Positions 9,167-18,559 of a DNA stretch of 64,000 bases are shown here, piece by piece. A program made the translations under genes and the position numbers. The stretch is from positions 1,612,001 through 1,676,000 of the forward strand of contig NZ_LR699553.1 in NCBI RefSeq assembly GCF_902459535.1. The letters are read 5' to 3'. Positions within the stretch are counted from its first letter, which is position 1; each line of letters starts with the position of its first letter. The stretch comes from Paraburkholderia dioscoreae. GTDB lineage: Bacteria; Pseudomonadota; Gammaproteobacteria; Burkholderiales; Burkholderiaceae. The notes beneath the pieces are model-generated. The model had not been told where the DNA came from. It did no database searches and saw only the letters and a program-made list of their open reading frames with translations.

Positions 9167-9961
9167 ATGAAGATGAATTGGCGAAACATGGCCGCGCTCG
9201 CGTTGTTCGCGGCGGCAACGGCCACGGCCGGCACCGCATCGGCTGCGGATATCAAGGAAGTGCATTTCGGCGTCGAGGCGTCGTATGCGCCGTTCGAATC
9301 GAAGTCGCCGTCGGGCGAACTGCAGGGTTTCGACATCGACGTCGGCAATGCCGTGTGCGCGAAGCTGAAGGCCAGATGCGTGTGGGTCGAGAACTCGTTC
9401 GACGGTCTGATCCCGGCCTTGCAGGCGCGCAAGTTCAACGCCATCAACTCGGACATGACGATCACGGATCAACGCCGCCAGGCGATCGATTTCACCGATC
9501 CGATCTACACGATCCCGAATCAGATGATCGCAAAGAAGGGCAGCGGCCTGCTGCCGACGCCAGCTTCGCTCAAGGGCAAGCATGTGGGCGTGCTGCAGGG
9601 CACGATTCAGGAAACCTATGCGAAGGCGCGCTGGGCGCCGGCGGGCGTGGACGTCGTGCCGTATCAGACGCAGGACCAGATTTACGCCGACCTCGCTTCG
9701 GGCCGTCTCGATGCCGCGTTCCAGGACGCGGAGGCCGCGTCGAAAGGCTTCCTGAAGAAGCCGCAGGGCGCCGGCTTCGACTTTGCCGGTCCGGCCGTCA
9801 CCGACGAGAAGCTGCTCGGCGCGGGCGTCGGCTTCGGCGTTCGCAAGGGTGACAAGGCATTGAAAGACGCGCTGAACCAGGCGCTGAAGGAACTGAAGGC
9901 GGACGGCACGATCGACCGCTTTGCGGCCAGGTACTTCGACGTGAAGGTGGTGTTGAAGTAA
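9167..9961 (+). CDS. Polar amino acid ABC transporter periplasmic binding protein (ArgT/HisJ type)
   Basis: 264 residues from ATG 9167, chosen because AGAGGA lies 9 nt upstream; an upstream extension in frame lacks signal-peptide character. A signal peptide runs to about ASA/AD (residues 1-25). Family 3 solute-binding features follow: FGVEASYAPFESKSPSGE, GFDIDVGNAVCAKLKARC and NSDMTITDQRRQAIDFTDP. It binds a basic amino acid in the periplasm and hands it to an ABC permease such as the one whose ATPase opens this window. It has its own leader region after the ast operon, so it may be regulated separately. Confidence 0.93.
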   Translation: MKMNWRNMAALALFAAATATAGTASAADIKEVHFGVEASYAPFESKSPSGELQGFDIDVGNAVCAKLKARCVWVENSFDGLIPALQARKFNAINSDMTITDQRRQAIDFTDPIYTIPNQMIAKKGSGLLPTPASLKGKHVGVLQGTIQETYAKARWAPAGVDVVPYQTQDQIYADLASGRLDAAFQDAEAASKGFLKKPQGAGFDFAGPAVTDEKLLGAGVGFGVRKGDKALKDALNQALKELKADGTIDRFAARYFDVKVVLK

Positions 9962-9980
9962 CGCGCGCCTCGCGCGTTTT
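9961..9980 (+). terminator. Intrinsic terminator after the binding-protein gene
   Basis: A 7-bp stem ACGCGCG/CGCGCGT with loop CCT is followed by TTT. It starts on the last base of the stop codon. Confidence 0.6.
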
Positions 9981-9997
9981 CGCTGTATCTGATGGTG

Positions 9998-10029
9998 CGA
10001 ATGCAAACGGCCGCGGCCGTTTGCATTCG
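9998..10029. repeat. Perfect 32-bp palindrome between convergent genes
   Basis: The half CGAATGCAAACGGCCG is followed directly by its exact reverse complement, with no loop. It sits between the end of the binding-protein gene and the end of adc on the other strand. It could be a bidirectional terminator stem, but no T-run follows on either side. Confidence 0.8.
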
Positions 10030-10091
10030 AGGTGCGAGGCATTAGCACCAGCGTTGGCGCCAGCCAATGGCGCGGCGTGACCGCCGATCGA

Positions 10092-10851
10092 TCAACGCGT
10101 GTTCGCTTCCGGTTGATCGAGATAGTCGAACACCACTTCGCCGAGACCGAGCGTCAGATCGGCGATCAGATGGCGCGCCTCCACGACCTCCAGCACCGGC
10201 AATGCCGCGACCGGAGCGAGCGCGTGCGGCGCCAGTTCGAGCGCGGCCGGACCGGTCCATGCGCCTTTCAGATCGATGTCCTGCAGGTAGTAGCGCACCA
10301 GTTCGCAGATGCGCGGCGTGCCGTCCACATGCGGAATCACCTTGAGCAGGAAGTTCGGCGTTTCGAGGCGTTTTTTTCTGCTGCGCGAGATCGAGTTGCC
10401 GGTGCTTGTAGCCCATCGTGCCGGTGGCGATGCGCACCGGGCCGTAGTCGAGCGTGCCGACCAGCGTGTCGGTGTGGACGGCGAGCACCGGGTTCGCGAG
10501 CTTCTTCGGAAATCCCCACAATTCGCGGCCGCCGGCGATCGGCGGGTGGTCGTCCAGATACATGGCCAGCGTGTAGCCGCCCGCGACGCCCTTGTACGAG
10601 ACTGGAATCACCTGGCCGCTTTCCGTGTAGTCGCCGAAGCCGGTCGAGTCCGGCATGCGAATGAATTCGTAATGGACCAGCGGCTCGCCGATTTCGAGCG
10701 GCTCAGGCACCACGGCGCGCAGTTTGTCGGGATCGGTGCGGTAGGTGATGATCAGAAATTCGCGGTCGATGAACCGGTACGGGCCCATAGGAAATGCCGG
10801 ACTGGTGATCGGCATCGCGAAGGCATTTGACAGCACGCTTTTGACGTCCAT
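10092..10851 (-). pseudogene. adc: Acetoacetate decarboxylase, frameshifted
   Basis: From ATG 10851 (preceded by GAGGAAAAC) the N-terminal two thirds read as acetoacetate decarboxylase: FIDREFLIITYRTDPD, RELWGFPKKLANP, then LDLAQQKK. At 10371-10377 the coding strand has seven A; six would continue as RLETPNFLLKVIPHVDG and reach the stop at 10092, giving about 252 residues, the usual family size. Reading without correction leads into a long alternative frame with no family similarity. The Schiff-base lysine region lies upstream of the break. Either a true inactivating +1 insertion, a phase-variable tract, or a sequencing error in a homopolymer. Known reaction: acetoacetate to acetone and CO2. 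Confidence 0.8.
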
Positions 10852-11114
10852 GTTTTCCTCGATGGTTAAACGCGGTTGGAACGCTTCTGCACTGCACAAG
10901 AGTATCGGCGATTTCGGGCGGGATTTCTTTCGGACGCGTCTCCAATTATTTCGAGATATTGCTTCATGGACGTGTCCGCGCATGGCGGCGTGAGATAAAA
11001 TCGCCAGACGCATCGCGGGCATCAGGGGCTTCACGTCTCGGGCCGCGCTGACGGCGCAGCGAAAACCAGAATACTGAAGTAAGCGCCGGGGCGGCGCTCA
11101 GCGGGGGGAGCACA

Positions 11115-12491
11115 ATGACCAGCATCGCAATCGAGAAACCGGGCCAGAGTGGCGCCACGGACGATGCGCAATTGAATGCCAGCTTCGCACGACAGCCGAT
11201 TCTGAATCGGGACGGCATGCTGTGCGGCTATGAGATCAAGGTGCGTGCACCGGAGTGGACCGCGGAGATGGTGGAAGCCGCGCGGACCGCCGCGCACGCG
11301 GACAGCGAGATGGACGCCGGGGTCTCGGCGCGCCGCGCGCCGAATCCGGCGCAACTCGTGGCGCAAGCCATCATTCGCGGTTTGCTTCAGGGCGCCGTGC
11401 GCGGTGCGCTGACCGGGCATCCGGCCTACGTCGACGTGAGCCGCGAGATGCTGTTCGACGACGCGATCCTGCGGTTGCCTGCCGAGCGCTTCATGCTCGA
11501 ACTGGCGCCCACGATCGCGGTCGACGAGGCGCTGGTGGCGCGCATCGTCCAGTTGCACGGGCGCCGCTATCGCTTCGTGCTCGACGAGGTGACCCAGCCC
11601 AACGAAGCTTTCGCCAAACTGCTGCCGTACGCCGAAGTCGTCAAGATCGATTTCACGCGCGCGTCGCGCGCGCTGCTGCCCAAACTGGCGAGCGTGCTCA
11701 AGTCGGCGGGCAAACTGCTGGTCGCCTCGGGCATCGATGCACAAGCCGATTTCGAAACGGCGCACGGACTCGGCTTCGATCGCTTCCAGGGTTACTTCTT
11801 CGCGCGCGCCCAGACCTCGACCACGCGCCGCGTCAGCGCGCCGCGCCACGCATTGCTGAATCTGCTGCAACTCCTCTCGGGCGATCCGACCGTCGCGCAG
11901 CTCGAAGCTGAACTCAAGCTGAACCCGGTGCTGGTGATGCATCTGATGAAGCTCGCCAATTCGAGTGGCCTCGCCGTCGGCCACAAGGTGACGACGTTGC
12001 GCGAAGCGATCAATGCCACCGGCACCAACCGCATCGCCCGTTGGACACAACTGCTGCTCTATGCGGACGGCCGCAAGGTCGCGCTCGAAGACGATCCCTT
12101 GCTGCAACTCGCGGCGACCCGCGCGCGCTTCATGGAACTGGCGATCGAGCGCCTGCCCGAAGCCGGCCGCGATGAGGCCGACGCGGCGTTCCTGACTGGC
12201 GTGTTCTCATTCGTCGACGCCGTGTTCGGCGGCTCGCTCGAAAGCACCTTGAATGTGCTGACGTTGTCGCGTCCCATCCAGGCCGCGATCCTGCACCGAG
12301 AGGGCGTGTTGGGGCTGTTGCTGAGCACGGTCGCCGCATTGGAGCGCGGCGACTGGGATGAGATCGGTACGTTGTGCGCCCATCTTGCGCCGCTCACCGT
12401 CGAGGACGTTGCGGCAATGGGGCTGGCGGCAGGCGCATGGGCCGGTGTCGCAGACCGCAGCGCGGAAGGACTGGAAAGAATCGAGGATTGA
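11115..12491 (+). CDS. EAL-like/HDOD domain signalling protein
   Basis: 458 residues. Residues about 20-210 form a YuxH-type EAL-like domain (ARQPILNRDGMLCGYEIK, VVKIDF, LGFDRFQGYFFARAQ), and 220-420 an HDOD domain (LEAELKLNPVLVMHLMKLAN). Compared with active c-di-GMP phosphodiesterases, EAL is EIK, the DD pair is DE and the EGVE glutamate is missing, so catalysis is unlikely; a binding or adaptor role is inferred. It is paralogous to the gene at 16296 and divergent from adc. The 262-nt leader holds no clear promoter. Confidence 0.85.
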   Translation: MTSIAIEKPGQSGATDDAQLNASFARQPILNRDGMLCGYEIKVRAPEWTAEMVEAARTAAHADSEMDAGVSARRAPNPAQLVAQAIIRGLLQGAVRGALTGHPAYVDVSREMLFDDAILRLPAERFMLELAPTIAVDEALVARIVQLHGRRYRFVLDEVTQPNEAFAKLLPYAEVVKIDFTRASRALLPKLASVLKSAGKLLVASGIDAQADFETAHGLGFDRFQGYFFARAQTSTTRRVSAPRHALLNLLQLLSGDPTVAQLEAELKLNPVLVMHLMKLANSSGLAVGHKVTTLREAINATGTNRIARWTQLLLYADGRKVALEDDPLLQLAATRARFMELAIERLPEAGRDEADAAFLTGVFSFVDAVFGGSLESTLNVLTLSRPIQAAILHREGVLGLLLSTVAALERGDWDEIGTLCAHLAPLTVEDVAAMGLAAGAWAGVADRSAEGLERIED

Positions 12492-12629
12492 AGCCGGCGG
12501 TCCGGCAGCGGGCCGCGGTATGCGGCGCGTGCCGGCCCCCTGGCGAGCCTGACCCGACTTCAACGTGGCGTCGGGCAAATACAGAACTGGTGAGAGTGAA
12601 GCGGCGCGATCAACGATCACGCCAGGTCT

Positions 12630-14087
12630 TCACATCGTCTCCATTTCCCGCATCTGCCCCAGGCCGAAAAAACGGCCTAACTCCCTCGCCAGTTCATTCA
12701 ACACGCTCATTTCTTTCTGTGAGATGCGGCGTGGCTCCTGACTATGCGACCAGTCGCCGTATAAAAGCGCGACCGTGGTGTCGCTTTCGTCGACGACCGG
12801 CAGCAGCACGAAGGCGCGGGCGTCGTCGAATGAGCGGCGGAACCATTCGGGTAGCCGCGCGACCATCTTCGGATCGCGCGCGTTCTCGATGAAGATGCCC
12901 ACCGAGTTGGCGATCGCCAGATGAAACACGTCGGGCTCGAAGGCGGTGTTGAAGGTTAGTTTGGGCAACGCCGCGTCGATCTTCGGACCGAGTCCGAGGC
13001 GCGCCTTGAAGGTGCCGTTGCTGTGCTTGACGAACACCACCGTGCGCGCAAAGCCCAGACCGGCCAGCAGGGTTTCGGCGGCCATCGCCAGCGCCGGCGC
13101 GAGCGGGCTGCCTTCGGGCAGGCCGCGCAGATCCTTGACCCCGACCGCGATGCGCGCCTCGGGATTGAGCGCCTCGCGCGCGATCGCGTCCGCGTTGGCG
13201 CGCAACTCGACGATTTCGCGCATCACGCCGTCGCCACCTTCCTCGCGGGCGAGCGCGACGCTCATGTCGAGCAGCACTTCGGCGTCGGTGTTCAGCGCGC
13301 CGCTATATTCCTGCGCCAGCGCGGCGATGCGTTGCTCGCGCTCCCAGTCGGGCGTGTTCTGCTGGGTGAGCACGTCGGCGACCGCCGTCGAGTAATTGGT
13401 GATGGCGCGCAGCCACTGCACCTGGCGCGGCTGCGTGACGTCCTGCGGGTCGAACTCGCCCATGCCGGAGCGGATCATGTCGGGCAGGCGCCAGCGCACG
13501 GCGGCTTCGGCGCCGATTTCGTCGAATGTCACGCCGAGCACCAGCACGCAGGCCTCGGCTTCGAGCGTGCCGCTCTCGATGTGACGGCGAATCTGATCCC
13601 ATTCGGCGTCGAGATAGAACACCACCAGCAGCTTGCCGATCTGCCGCATCAGCGTGCAGACCACGGCTTCCTCGCCGGCGCGCAGATCGCCGCGCTCGGT
13701 CAGCTTGCGGGCGACACAGCCCGACAGCAGCGTGCGGTTCAGTTCGAGCTTCGCGTCGATGCGGCGCGGCGCGCTGGCGTGAAAGTGATCGACGATTTTC
13801 AGGCCGACCACGAGATGGCCGACCGCGTCCATGCCGAGCACCATCAGCGCGCGCGATACGGTCGTGATGTTGCCGCCGAACGCCATGTACATGGCCGAAT
13901 TGGCGAGCCGCAGCACCTTTTGCGTGAGGGCGAAGTCGGACAACACCACCTGCACGAGGCCGGTGAAGTCGAGGTCGTCATTGTTCATCGCCGCCATGGT
14001 GGAGCGCAGCGACTGCGACAGCATGGGGAAATCGCCGCGCTCGCTCATTCGCGTCCAGAGCCGGTCGAGCACTGCCGCCTTTACCAT
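12630..14087 (-). CDS. HDOD domain protein with C-terminal GAF-like region
   Basis: 485 residues from ATG 14087 (weak GGGAC upstream); the frame is open back to 14159 without family character. Residues about 10-210 form an HDOD domain (FPMLSQSLRSTMAAMN, DFALTQKVLRLANSAMY, MGMDAVGHLVVGLK); the rest resembles a GAF-like sensor (FLPVV-type strands near residues 330-460). HDOD proteins are non-catalytic relatives of HD phosphohydrolases often tied to second-messenger or two-component signalling. It faces the EAL-HDOD gene tail to tail and precedes nothing on its own strand, so it is probably the last gene after the PAS-GGDEF-EAL gene upstream. Confidence 0.8.
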   Translation of the reverse strand: MVKAAVLDRLWTRMSERGDFPMLSQSLRSTMAAMNNDDLDFTGLVQVVLSDFALTQKVLRLANSAMYMAFGGNITTVSRALMVLGMDAVGHLVVGLKIVDHFHASAPRRIDAKLELNRTLLSGCVARKLTERGDLRAGEEAVVCTLMRQIGKLLVVFYLDAEWDQIRRHIESGTLEAEACVLVLGVTFDEIGAEAAVRWRLPDMIRSGMGEFDPQDVTQPRQVQWLRAITNYSTAVADVLTQQNTPDWEREQRIAALAQEYSGALNTDAEVLLDMSVALAREEGGDGVMREIVELRANADAIAREALNPEARIAVGVKDLRGLPEGSPLAPALAMAAETLLAGLGFARTVVFVKHSNGTFKARLGLGPKIDAALPKLTFNTAFEPDVFHLAIANSVGIFIENARDPKMVARLPEWFRRSFDDARAFVLLPVVDESDTTVALLYGDWSHSQEPRRISQKEMSVLNELARELGRFFGLGQMREMETM

Positions 14088-14178
14088 GTGAGTCCCGCAA
14101 AAGCCATACGTGTTCCAATGAGTGCCGCGCCGGCCATAAGCCGGCCTGTTCCGCTGCATGAGCGCTTTGCCTGCATCG

Positions 14179-15993
14179 CTATGCAGTGTGCAGGTGAAGC
14201 GTGCGCGCCTCGAACCGCTCGGCGAGTTCGTCGGAGGGCAGCGCCTTGCAGACGAGCCACCCCTGGATGTGGTCGCATCCCATCTCGGTAAGCAGGGTTC
14301 GTTGAGCTTCCGTTTCGACGCCTTCGGCTACCAGTTCGAGATCGAGTGTCTGAGCGAGGCCCACGACCGCGCTAACGATTGCCTGATCGTTTCGCGAGGT
14401 TAGCAGATTCTCGACAAAACTCCTGTCGATCTTCAGCTTGGCCAGCGGGAAGCGTTGCAGGTAAGCCAGGCTCGAATAGCCAGTACCGAAGTCGTCGACG
14501 GCGAAGCGGATGCCCATCGCCGTGAGGTCTTCGAGCAGAACCTTGGCATGCGCCGGGTCGTGCATCAGCAGGCTTTCGGTGATCTCGAACACGAGGCGGC
14601 GCGGATCGATGCCGGTCAGTTCGATCGCCTCGCGCACGGCGTCCTTGAAGCGCGGATCGCGGAACTGCTGCGGCGACACGTTCACGGCCACGTATTGGAG
14701 GCAAATGCCTTTGGCGTCCCACTGGATCAGCTGCATGCAGGCCACCTTCAATACCCAGTTGCCGAGGAAGTTGATCAGGCCGATCGATTCCGCGAGCGGG
14801 ATGAACATGGACGGCGGCACCAGTCCGTGCACCGGGTGCGACCAGCGGATCAGGGCTTCCACGCCGACCACGCCGTGCGTGCGGCTGCTCGTGATCGGCT
14901 GGAAGTGCAGCGAGAACTCGCCGTTGCGCACGCCGTCGTAGAGGTCGGCTTCCAGCTTCAGGCGTTCGGCGTCGGCGGGATTGTCGTCGGGGACATAGAA
15001 GGCGAGCGTGTTGCCGCCGGCCGCCTTGGCCTGCAGGAGGGCATGGTCGGCCCAGCGCAGCAGGTGGGTGTCGTGGGCGGCGGTGTCGTTGGCATGGCGC
15101 ACGTCGGGGTAGAGCGCAATGCCGATGCTGGCCGACAGATGCACCTGCTGGCCGTTGAATACATACGGCTGCTGGATCGCGGTGAGCAGGCGCCGCGCCA
15201 GGGTCTCGGCGGCGGCCGCCGCATCGGTGCGGCTGGCGGCGGGCTTCACGAGGATCGCGAATTCGTCGCTTGCCACGCGCGCCACGGTCTCGGCCGGGCT
15301 CGTCATATTCAGTATGCGGCGCGAGGTGTCGCGCAGCATTTCGTCGCCAGCGTCGTAGCCGAGCGCGCGGTTCACGCGTTGATAGTCGTCGAGGTCGAGC
15401 AGCAGCAGCGCGGCCGGCGTGCCGTGCGCGTCGGCTTGCTGCTGGGCGTCGAGCAGCACCGGAATCAGCGCCGACTGGTTGGCCAGATTGGTCAGGCGGT
15501 CCAGATGCAGTGCCTGGGTCAGACGTTCCTCGGTGGCGCGCCAGGCCGACACGTCGAAGCCGGCGATCGCATAGCCGTCGGCGCCGTCGTGGCTGCTGCG
15601 CACCACGCGCAGTTCGACGGTGATCGGGTAAGTGAGCGACTTGATGAGACCGAGCGTGGCCTTCTCGACATTGCCCGAGGCGGCGGCGCGTGTAAGCAGC
15701 GCGTCGAGGCGCGGCACGTCGGCCGGCGCCACGAGATCGTGCAGCGTGATGGTCTCGAGGTACTCGCGGTGATAACCGATGAAGCGCAGGCTGGCATCGG
15801 ACACATAGAGGAAGCGCAGTTCGTCGTCGACGTGCGCCAGCAGGTCGACGGCGCCGACCACCTGTTCCAGTTGCGCAGCGCGGCTGGCAGCCGTCTGCGG
15901 TTTGCCGTGCTCGCGCCGGCCGAACGCACGAAGCCGGTCGATGACCGTGCGCAAGGAGCCCCGGCGGGGCGCGGTGATCCTGTTCGCTTCCAT
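14179..15993 (-). CDS. PAS-GGDEF-EAL c-di-GMP phosphodiesterase with degenerate GGDEF
   Basis: 604 residues from ATG 15993; the frame extends to ATG 16083 and neither start has a good ribosome-binding site. A PAS-like domain (about 40-160) with FLYVSDASLRFIGYH is followed by a GGDEF domain whose signature is ASDEF (RVASDEFAILV), so cyclase activity is unlikely, and an EAL domain with all key motifs: VEALIRWSHP, VNVSPQQF, FEITESLL, DDFGTGYSS, KIDRSF and AEGVE. Predicted cytoplasmic phosphodiesterase degrading c-di-GMP to pGpG. No membrane segments are seen. Confidence 0.88.
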   Translation of the reverse strand: MEANRITAPRRGSLRTVIDRLRAFGRREHGKPQTAASRAAQLEQVVGAVDLLAHVDDELRFLYVSDASLRFIGYHREYLETITLHDLVAPADVPRLDALLTRAAASGNVEKATLGLIKSLTYPITVELRVVRSSHDGADGYAIAGFDVSAWRATEERLTQALHLDRLTNLANQSALIPVLLDAQQQADAHGTPAALLLLDLDDYQRVNRALGYDAGDEMLRDTSRRILNMTSPAETVARVASDEFAILVKPAASRTDAAAAAETLARRLLTAIQQPYVFNGQQVHLSASIGIALYPDVRHANDTAAHDTHLLRWADHALLQAKAAGGNTLAFYVPDDNPADAERLKLEADLYDGVRNGEFSLHFQPITSSRTHGVVGVEALIRWSHPVHGLVPPSMFIPLAESIGLINFLGNWVLKVACMQLIQWDAKGICLQYVAVNVSPQQFRDPRFKDAVREAIELTGIDPRRLVFEITESLLMHDPAHAKVLLEDLTAMGIRFAVDDFGTGYSSLAYLQRFPLAKLKIDRSFVENLLTSRNDQAIVSAVVGLAQTLDLELVAEGVETEAQRTLLTEMGCDHIQGWLVCKALPSDELAERFEARTLHLHTA

Positions 15994-16295
15994 GTTTATC
16001 GCTGGGAACCTGTATTCGTCTGCAGGCGAGGCGGCTGTTTTTCCGCCGTGTCGGGCGGTCGAGAGGGTATCAGGCCGCCCCATCAGAACGAGATAACGGC
16101 CCGTGCCGGGAAATCTTTAGCGGGTGCTGCAAAAAACACCCGGTAAGGAAAAGCTATGCGCGGCATAGGGGTGGCGAGGGGCCGATTCAGCTAAAGTGCG
16201 GCTACCCGATGTCCGTTAATACGAGAAACCTGTTGTGCAGCGCCGGCCGTGACGCCGCTGCTGCGTAGCTTTCCGAACACTTGCACCGATGCCCT
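15994..16295. other. Intergenic region between divergent c-di-GMP-type genes
   Basis: About 300 bp. It contains an inverted repeat CGGGTG/CACCCG around an A-rich loop near 16120-16141, and otherwise no gene or clear promoter. It probably carries the divergent promoters of the two flanking signalling genes. Confidence 0.5.
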
Positions 16296-17633
16296 ATGTC
16301 TGAACGTCATCAAGCCAGGGTCATTGCCCGGCACAGCGAGGTGCTCGACTCAACTGCCGAAGGCGCTGCGCCGCTGCCTCCCGCGCAGTTCGTCTATCTG
16401 GGCCGCCAGCCGATCCTCGATCGCGACGGTGCGCTCAATGCTTACGAATTGTTGTTCAGAGCCGGCGCGCATAACTACGCCGAAGTCACCGACGACGCCC
16501 AGGCCACGGCGCAGGTGGTGGCGCGCGCCATCGGCGGGATCGGCGTGCCGACGGTGCTGGGCCGGCATCGCGGCTTCGTCAATATCGACCGGGCGCTGCT
16601 CTTTAACGACATCGTCCATCTGATGCCGCCCGGGCGCTTCGTGCTCGAAATTCTCGAGACCGTGGAATTCGATGCGCCACTTTGCCGCCGTCTGGGCGAA
16701 CTGCGTCGCGCCGGCTTTCAGGTGGCGCTCGACGACATCAGCGAACTGTCCGACGAGCTGAGCGCCGCGCTGCCGTATGCCGACATCGTCAAGATCGATT
16801 TCTTGCAGACCGACCGCGCCGTGCTGCCGAAGCTGGCGTCGGTCGTGCGCGGGCAGGGCAAGACGCTGATCGCCGAGAAGGTCGAGACACGCGAAGACTT
16901 CGCGCTCGCGCGCGAGCTCGGCTTCGATCTGTTTCAAGGCTACTTTTTCGCGCGGCCCCAGGTGCTGGCCGCGCCGCGCAACCGCTCGCCGCGGCCGGGC
17001 CTGCTGCGTCTGCTCGCCTTGCTGTCGCGCGATGCCGGCATCGCCGAGCTCGAAGCCGAACTCAAGCTGAACCCGAGCGTGGTGGTGCAACTGCTGCGCC
17101 TCGTCAATTCGAGCGCGTTCGGCCTGGGGCGCAATATTGCGTCGCTGCGCGAGGCGATCATCGCCACCGGCACGCGGCAGATCGCGCGCTGGGCGCAACT
17201 GCTGCTTTACGCCGACAGCGGCGATCTGCCGTTGCGCGCCGATCCGCTGGTGCAACTGGCGGGAACGCGCTCGCGCTTCATGGAACTGGCCGCCGCCTGG
17301 CTGCGACCGTCCGATGACGAATTCGCCGACGCCGCGTTCATGACCGGGATTTTTTCGCTGATCCATGTGGTGCTGGGCAGCTCGCCAGGCGCGGTGCTGG
17401 AGAAACTCGGCCTCGCGCCGCAGATTCGCGAGGCGATCGTGTCGCGGCGCGGCGAGCTGGGCACCTTGCTGCGCCTTGCCGAGGCGGCCGGCGAAGGGGG
17501 CGACGCGGCGTCGATTGCGCTCGGCGCCGATGCGCCGGCTGGTTTCGTGACCTTCACGCCTGAGGTGCTGGCCGAGCTGAACCTGTCGGCCGCGGCCTGG
17601 TTCGGTGCGCATATCGGCGAAGTGGCCGCCTGA
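16296..17633 (+). CDS. EAL-like/HDOD domain signalling protein, paralogue
   Basis: 445 residues from ATG 16296; a TTG at 16281 in frame is less likely. The domain order matches the gene at 11115. Here more EAL-domain residues survive: Glu in YELLFRAG, Asn in GFVNIDRALL, Glu in FVLEILETVE, DD in ALDDIS, Lys in VKIDF, Glu in AEKVE and Gln in FQGYFF. The HDOD half contains LEAELKLNPSVVVQLLRLVN. Whether it hydrolyses c-di-GMP cannot be told, but it is less degenerate than its sister. The C-terminus ends near GAHIGEVAA. Confidence 0.85.
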   Translation: MSERHQARVIARHSEVLDSTAEGAAPLPPAQFVYLGRQPILDRDGALNAYELLFRAGAHNYAEVTDDAQATAQVVARAIGGIGVPTVLGRHRGFVNIDRALLFNDIVHLMPPGRFVLEILETVEFDAPLCRRLGELRRAGFQVALDDISELSDELSAALPYADIVKIDFLQTDRAVLPKLASVVRGQGKTLIAEKVETREDFALARELGFDLFQGYFFARPQVLAAPRNRSPRPGLLRLLALLSRDAGIAELEAELKLNPSVVVQLLRLVNSSAFGLGRNIASLREAIIATGTRQIARWAQLLLYADSGDLPLRADPLVQLAGTRSRFMELAAAWLRPSDDEFADAAFMTGIFSLIHVVLGSSPGAVLEKLGLAPQIREAIVSRRGELGTLLRLAEAAGEGGDAASIALGADAPAGFVTFTPEVLAELNLSAAAWFGAHIGEVAA

Positions 17634-17782
17634 CGGGCGGACGGTGTTGCGGTATTTCTGCGGGTTGGCGTGAGTTGGCCTGGCAGGCGCGGTGGGGCGG
17701 TGGGCGTGGTTTGCCCGGGTTGGCCTGGACCGTGTCCGCGGCCCGCGCGGCAGCGACTCGCGCATCTTTCGGGCGGCTTCTT

Positions 17783-17801
17783 ACGTACCTCGTGAGTACG
17801 T
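17783..17801. promoter_or_regulatory. Inverted repeat upstream of peroxiredoxin gene
   Basis: ACGTAC and GTACGT arms are separated by 7 nt, about 95 nt before the peroxiredoxin start. Spacing and symmetry suit a dimeric regulator; the regulator is unknown. Confidence 0.3.
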
Positions 17802-17896
17802 GGTCCAATAGCGAAGTTGGCCGGCGTTCCCGTGAACGCAATGGCCTTGGGTTCGTTGGACGAACCGCGTGCATCAACGCCTGGAGGAACAGACAG

Positions 17897-18460
17897 ATGA
17901 AGAAGAAATTCATATCGGCGGTACTGGCCGGCGCCGTGTCGGTGGGATTCGCCATGCATTCGCTGACGGCCTCGGCGACCCTCAAGCCGGGCGACGTGGC
18001 GCCGCCGTTCACCGCACAGGCTTCGCTGGGCGGCAAGACCTACACGTATTCGCTCGCCGACGAGTTGAAGAAAGGACCGGTGGTGCTGTACTTCTATCCG
18101 GCGGCCTTCACCAAGGGCTGCACGATCGAAGCTCACGAGTTCGCCGAAGCCGTCGGCGAGTACAAGAAATATGGCGCGACGGTGATCGGCGTGTCGCACG
18201 ACAACATCGACACGCTGACGAAGTTTTCGGTGAGCGAATGCCGGAGCAAATTCCCGGTCGCGGCCGACGCCGACTCGAAGGTGATCGGCGAATATGATGC
18301 GGGCATGCCGATGCATGCGTCGATGGCCAATCGCGTGTCGTATGTGATCGCGCCGGACGGCAAGGTCATCTATGAATACACGAGCCTGTCGCCGGAGAAG
18401 CATGTCGAGAATACGTTGAAGGCGGTGAAAGAATGGGCCGCGACGCACAAGCAGCCGTGA
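17897..18460 (+). CDS. Periplasmic peroxiredoxin (AhpC/TSA family)
   Basis: 187 residues from ATG 17897, with GGAGG 9 nt upstream. A signal peptide (KKKFISAVLAGAVSV to about TASA) precedes a thioredoxin-fold peroxiredoxin domain. The peroxidatic cysteine lies in FYPAAFTKGCTIEAHEF and a second cysteine in VSECRSKF. The enzyme reduces peroxides with thiol electrons; export to the periplasm distinguishes it from cytoplasmic Bcp. Its partner reductant is not encoded nearby. Confidence 0.9.
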   Translation: MKKKFISAVLAGAVSVGFAMHSLTASATLKPGDVAPPFTAQASLGGKTYTYSLADELKKGPVVLYFYPAAFTKGCTIEAHEFAEAVGEYKKYGATVIGVSHDNIDTLTKFSVSECRSKFPVAADADSKVIGEYDAGMPMHASMANRVSYVIAPDGKVIYEYTSLSPEKHVENTLKAVKEWAATHKQP

Positions 18461-18559
18461 AGCCGAAAACTGACATCCACGTAGTTTCCGCAGTGTTTTC
18501 TTGGGGTGCGGGGGGACAGCGCTCGTGCCAGGCTGAGTTTTTTTGCCTGTGAGTTTGCA

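Noticed and set aside
14455..16146. Plus-strand open frame opposite the PAS-GGDEF-EAL gene
   Set aside because: No motif; the opposite strand has complete EAL signatures.
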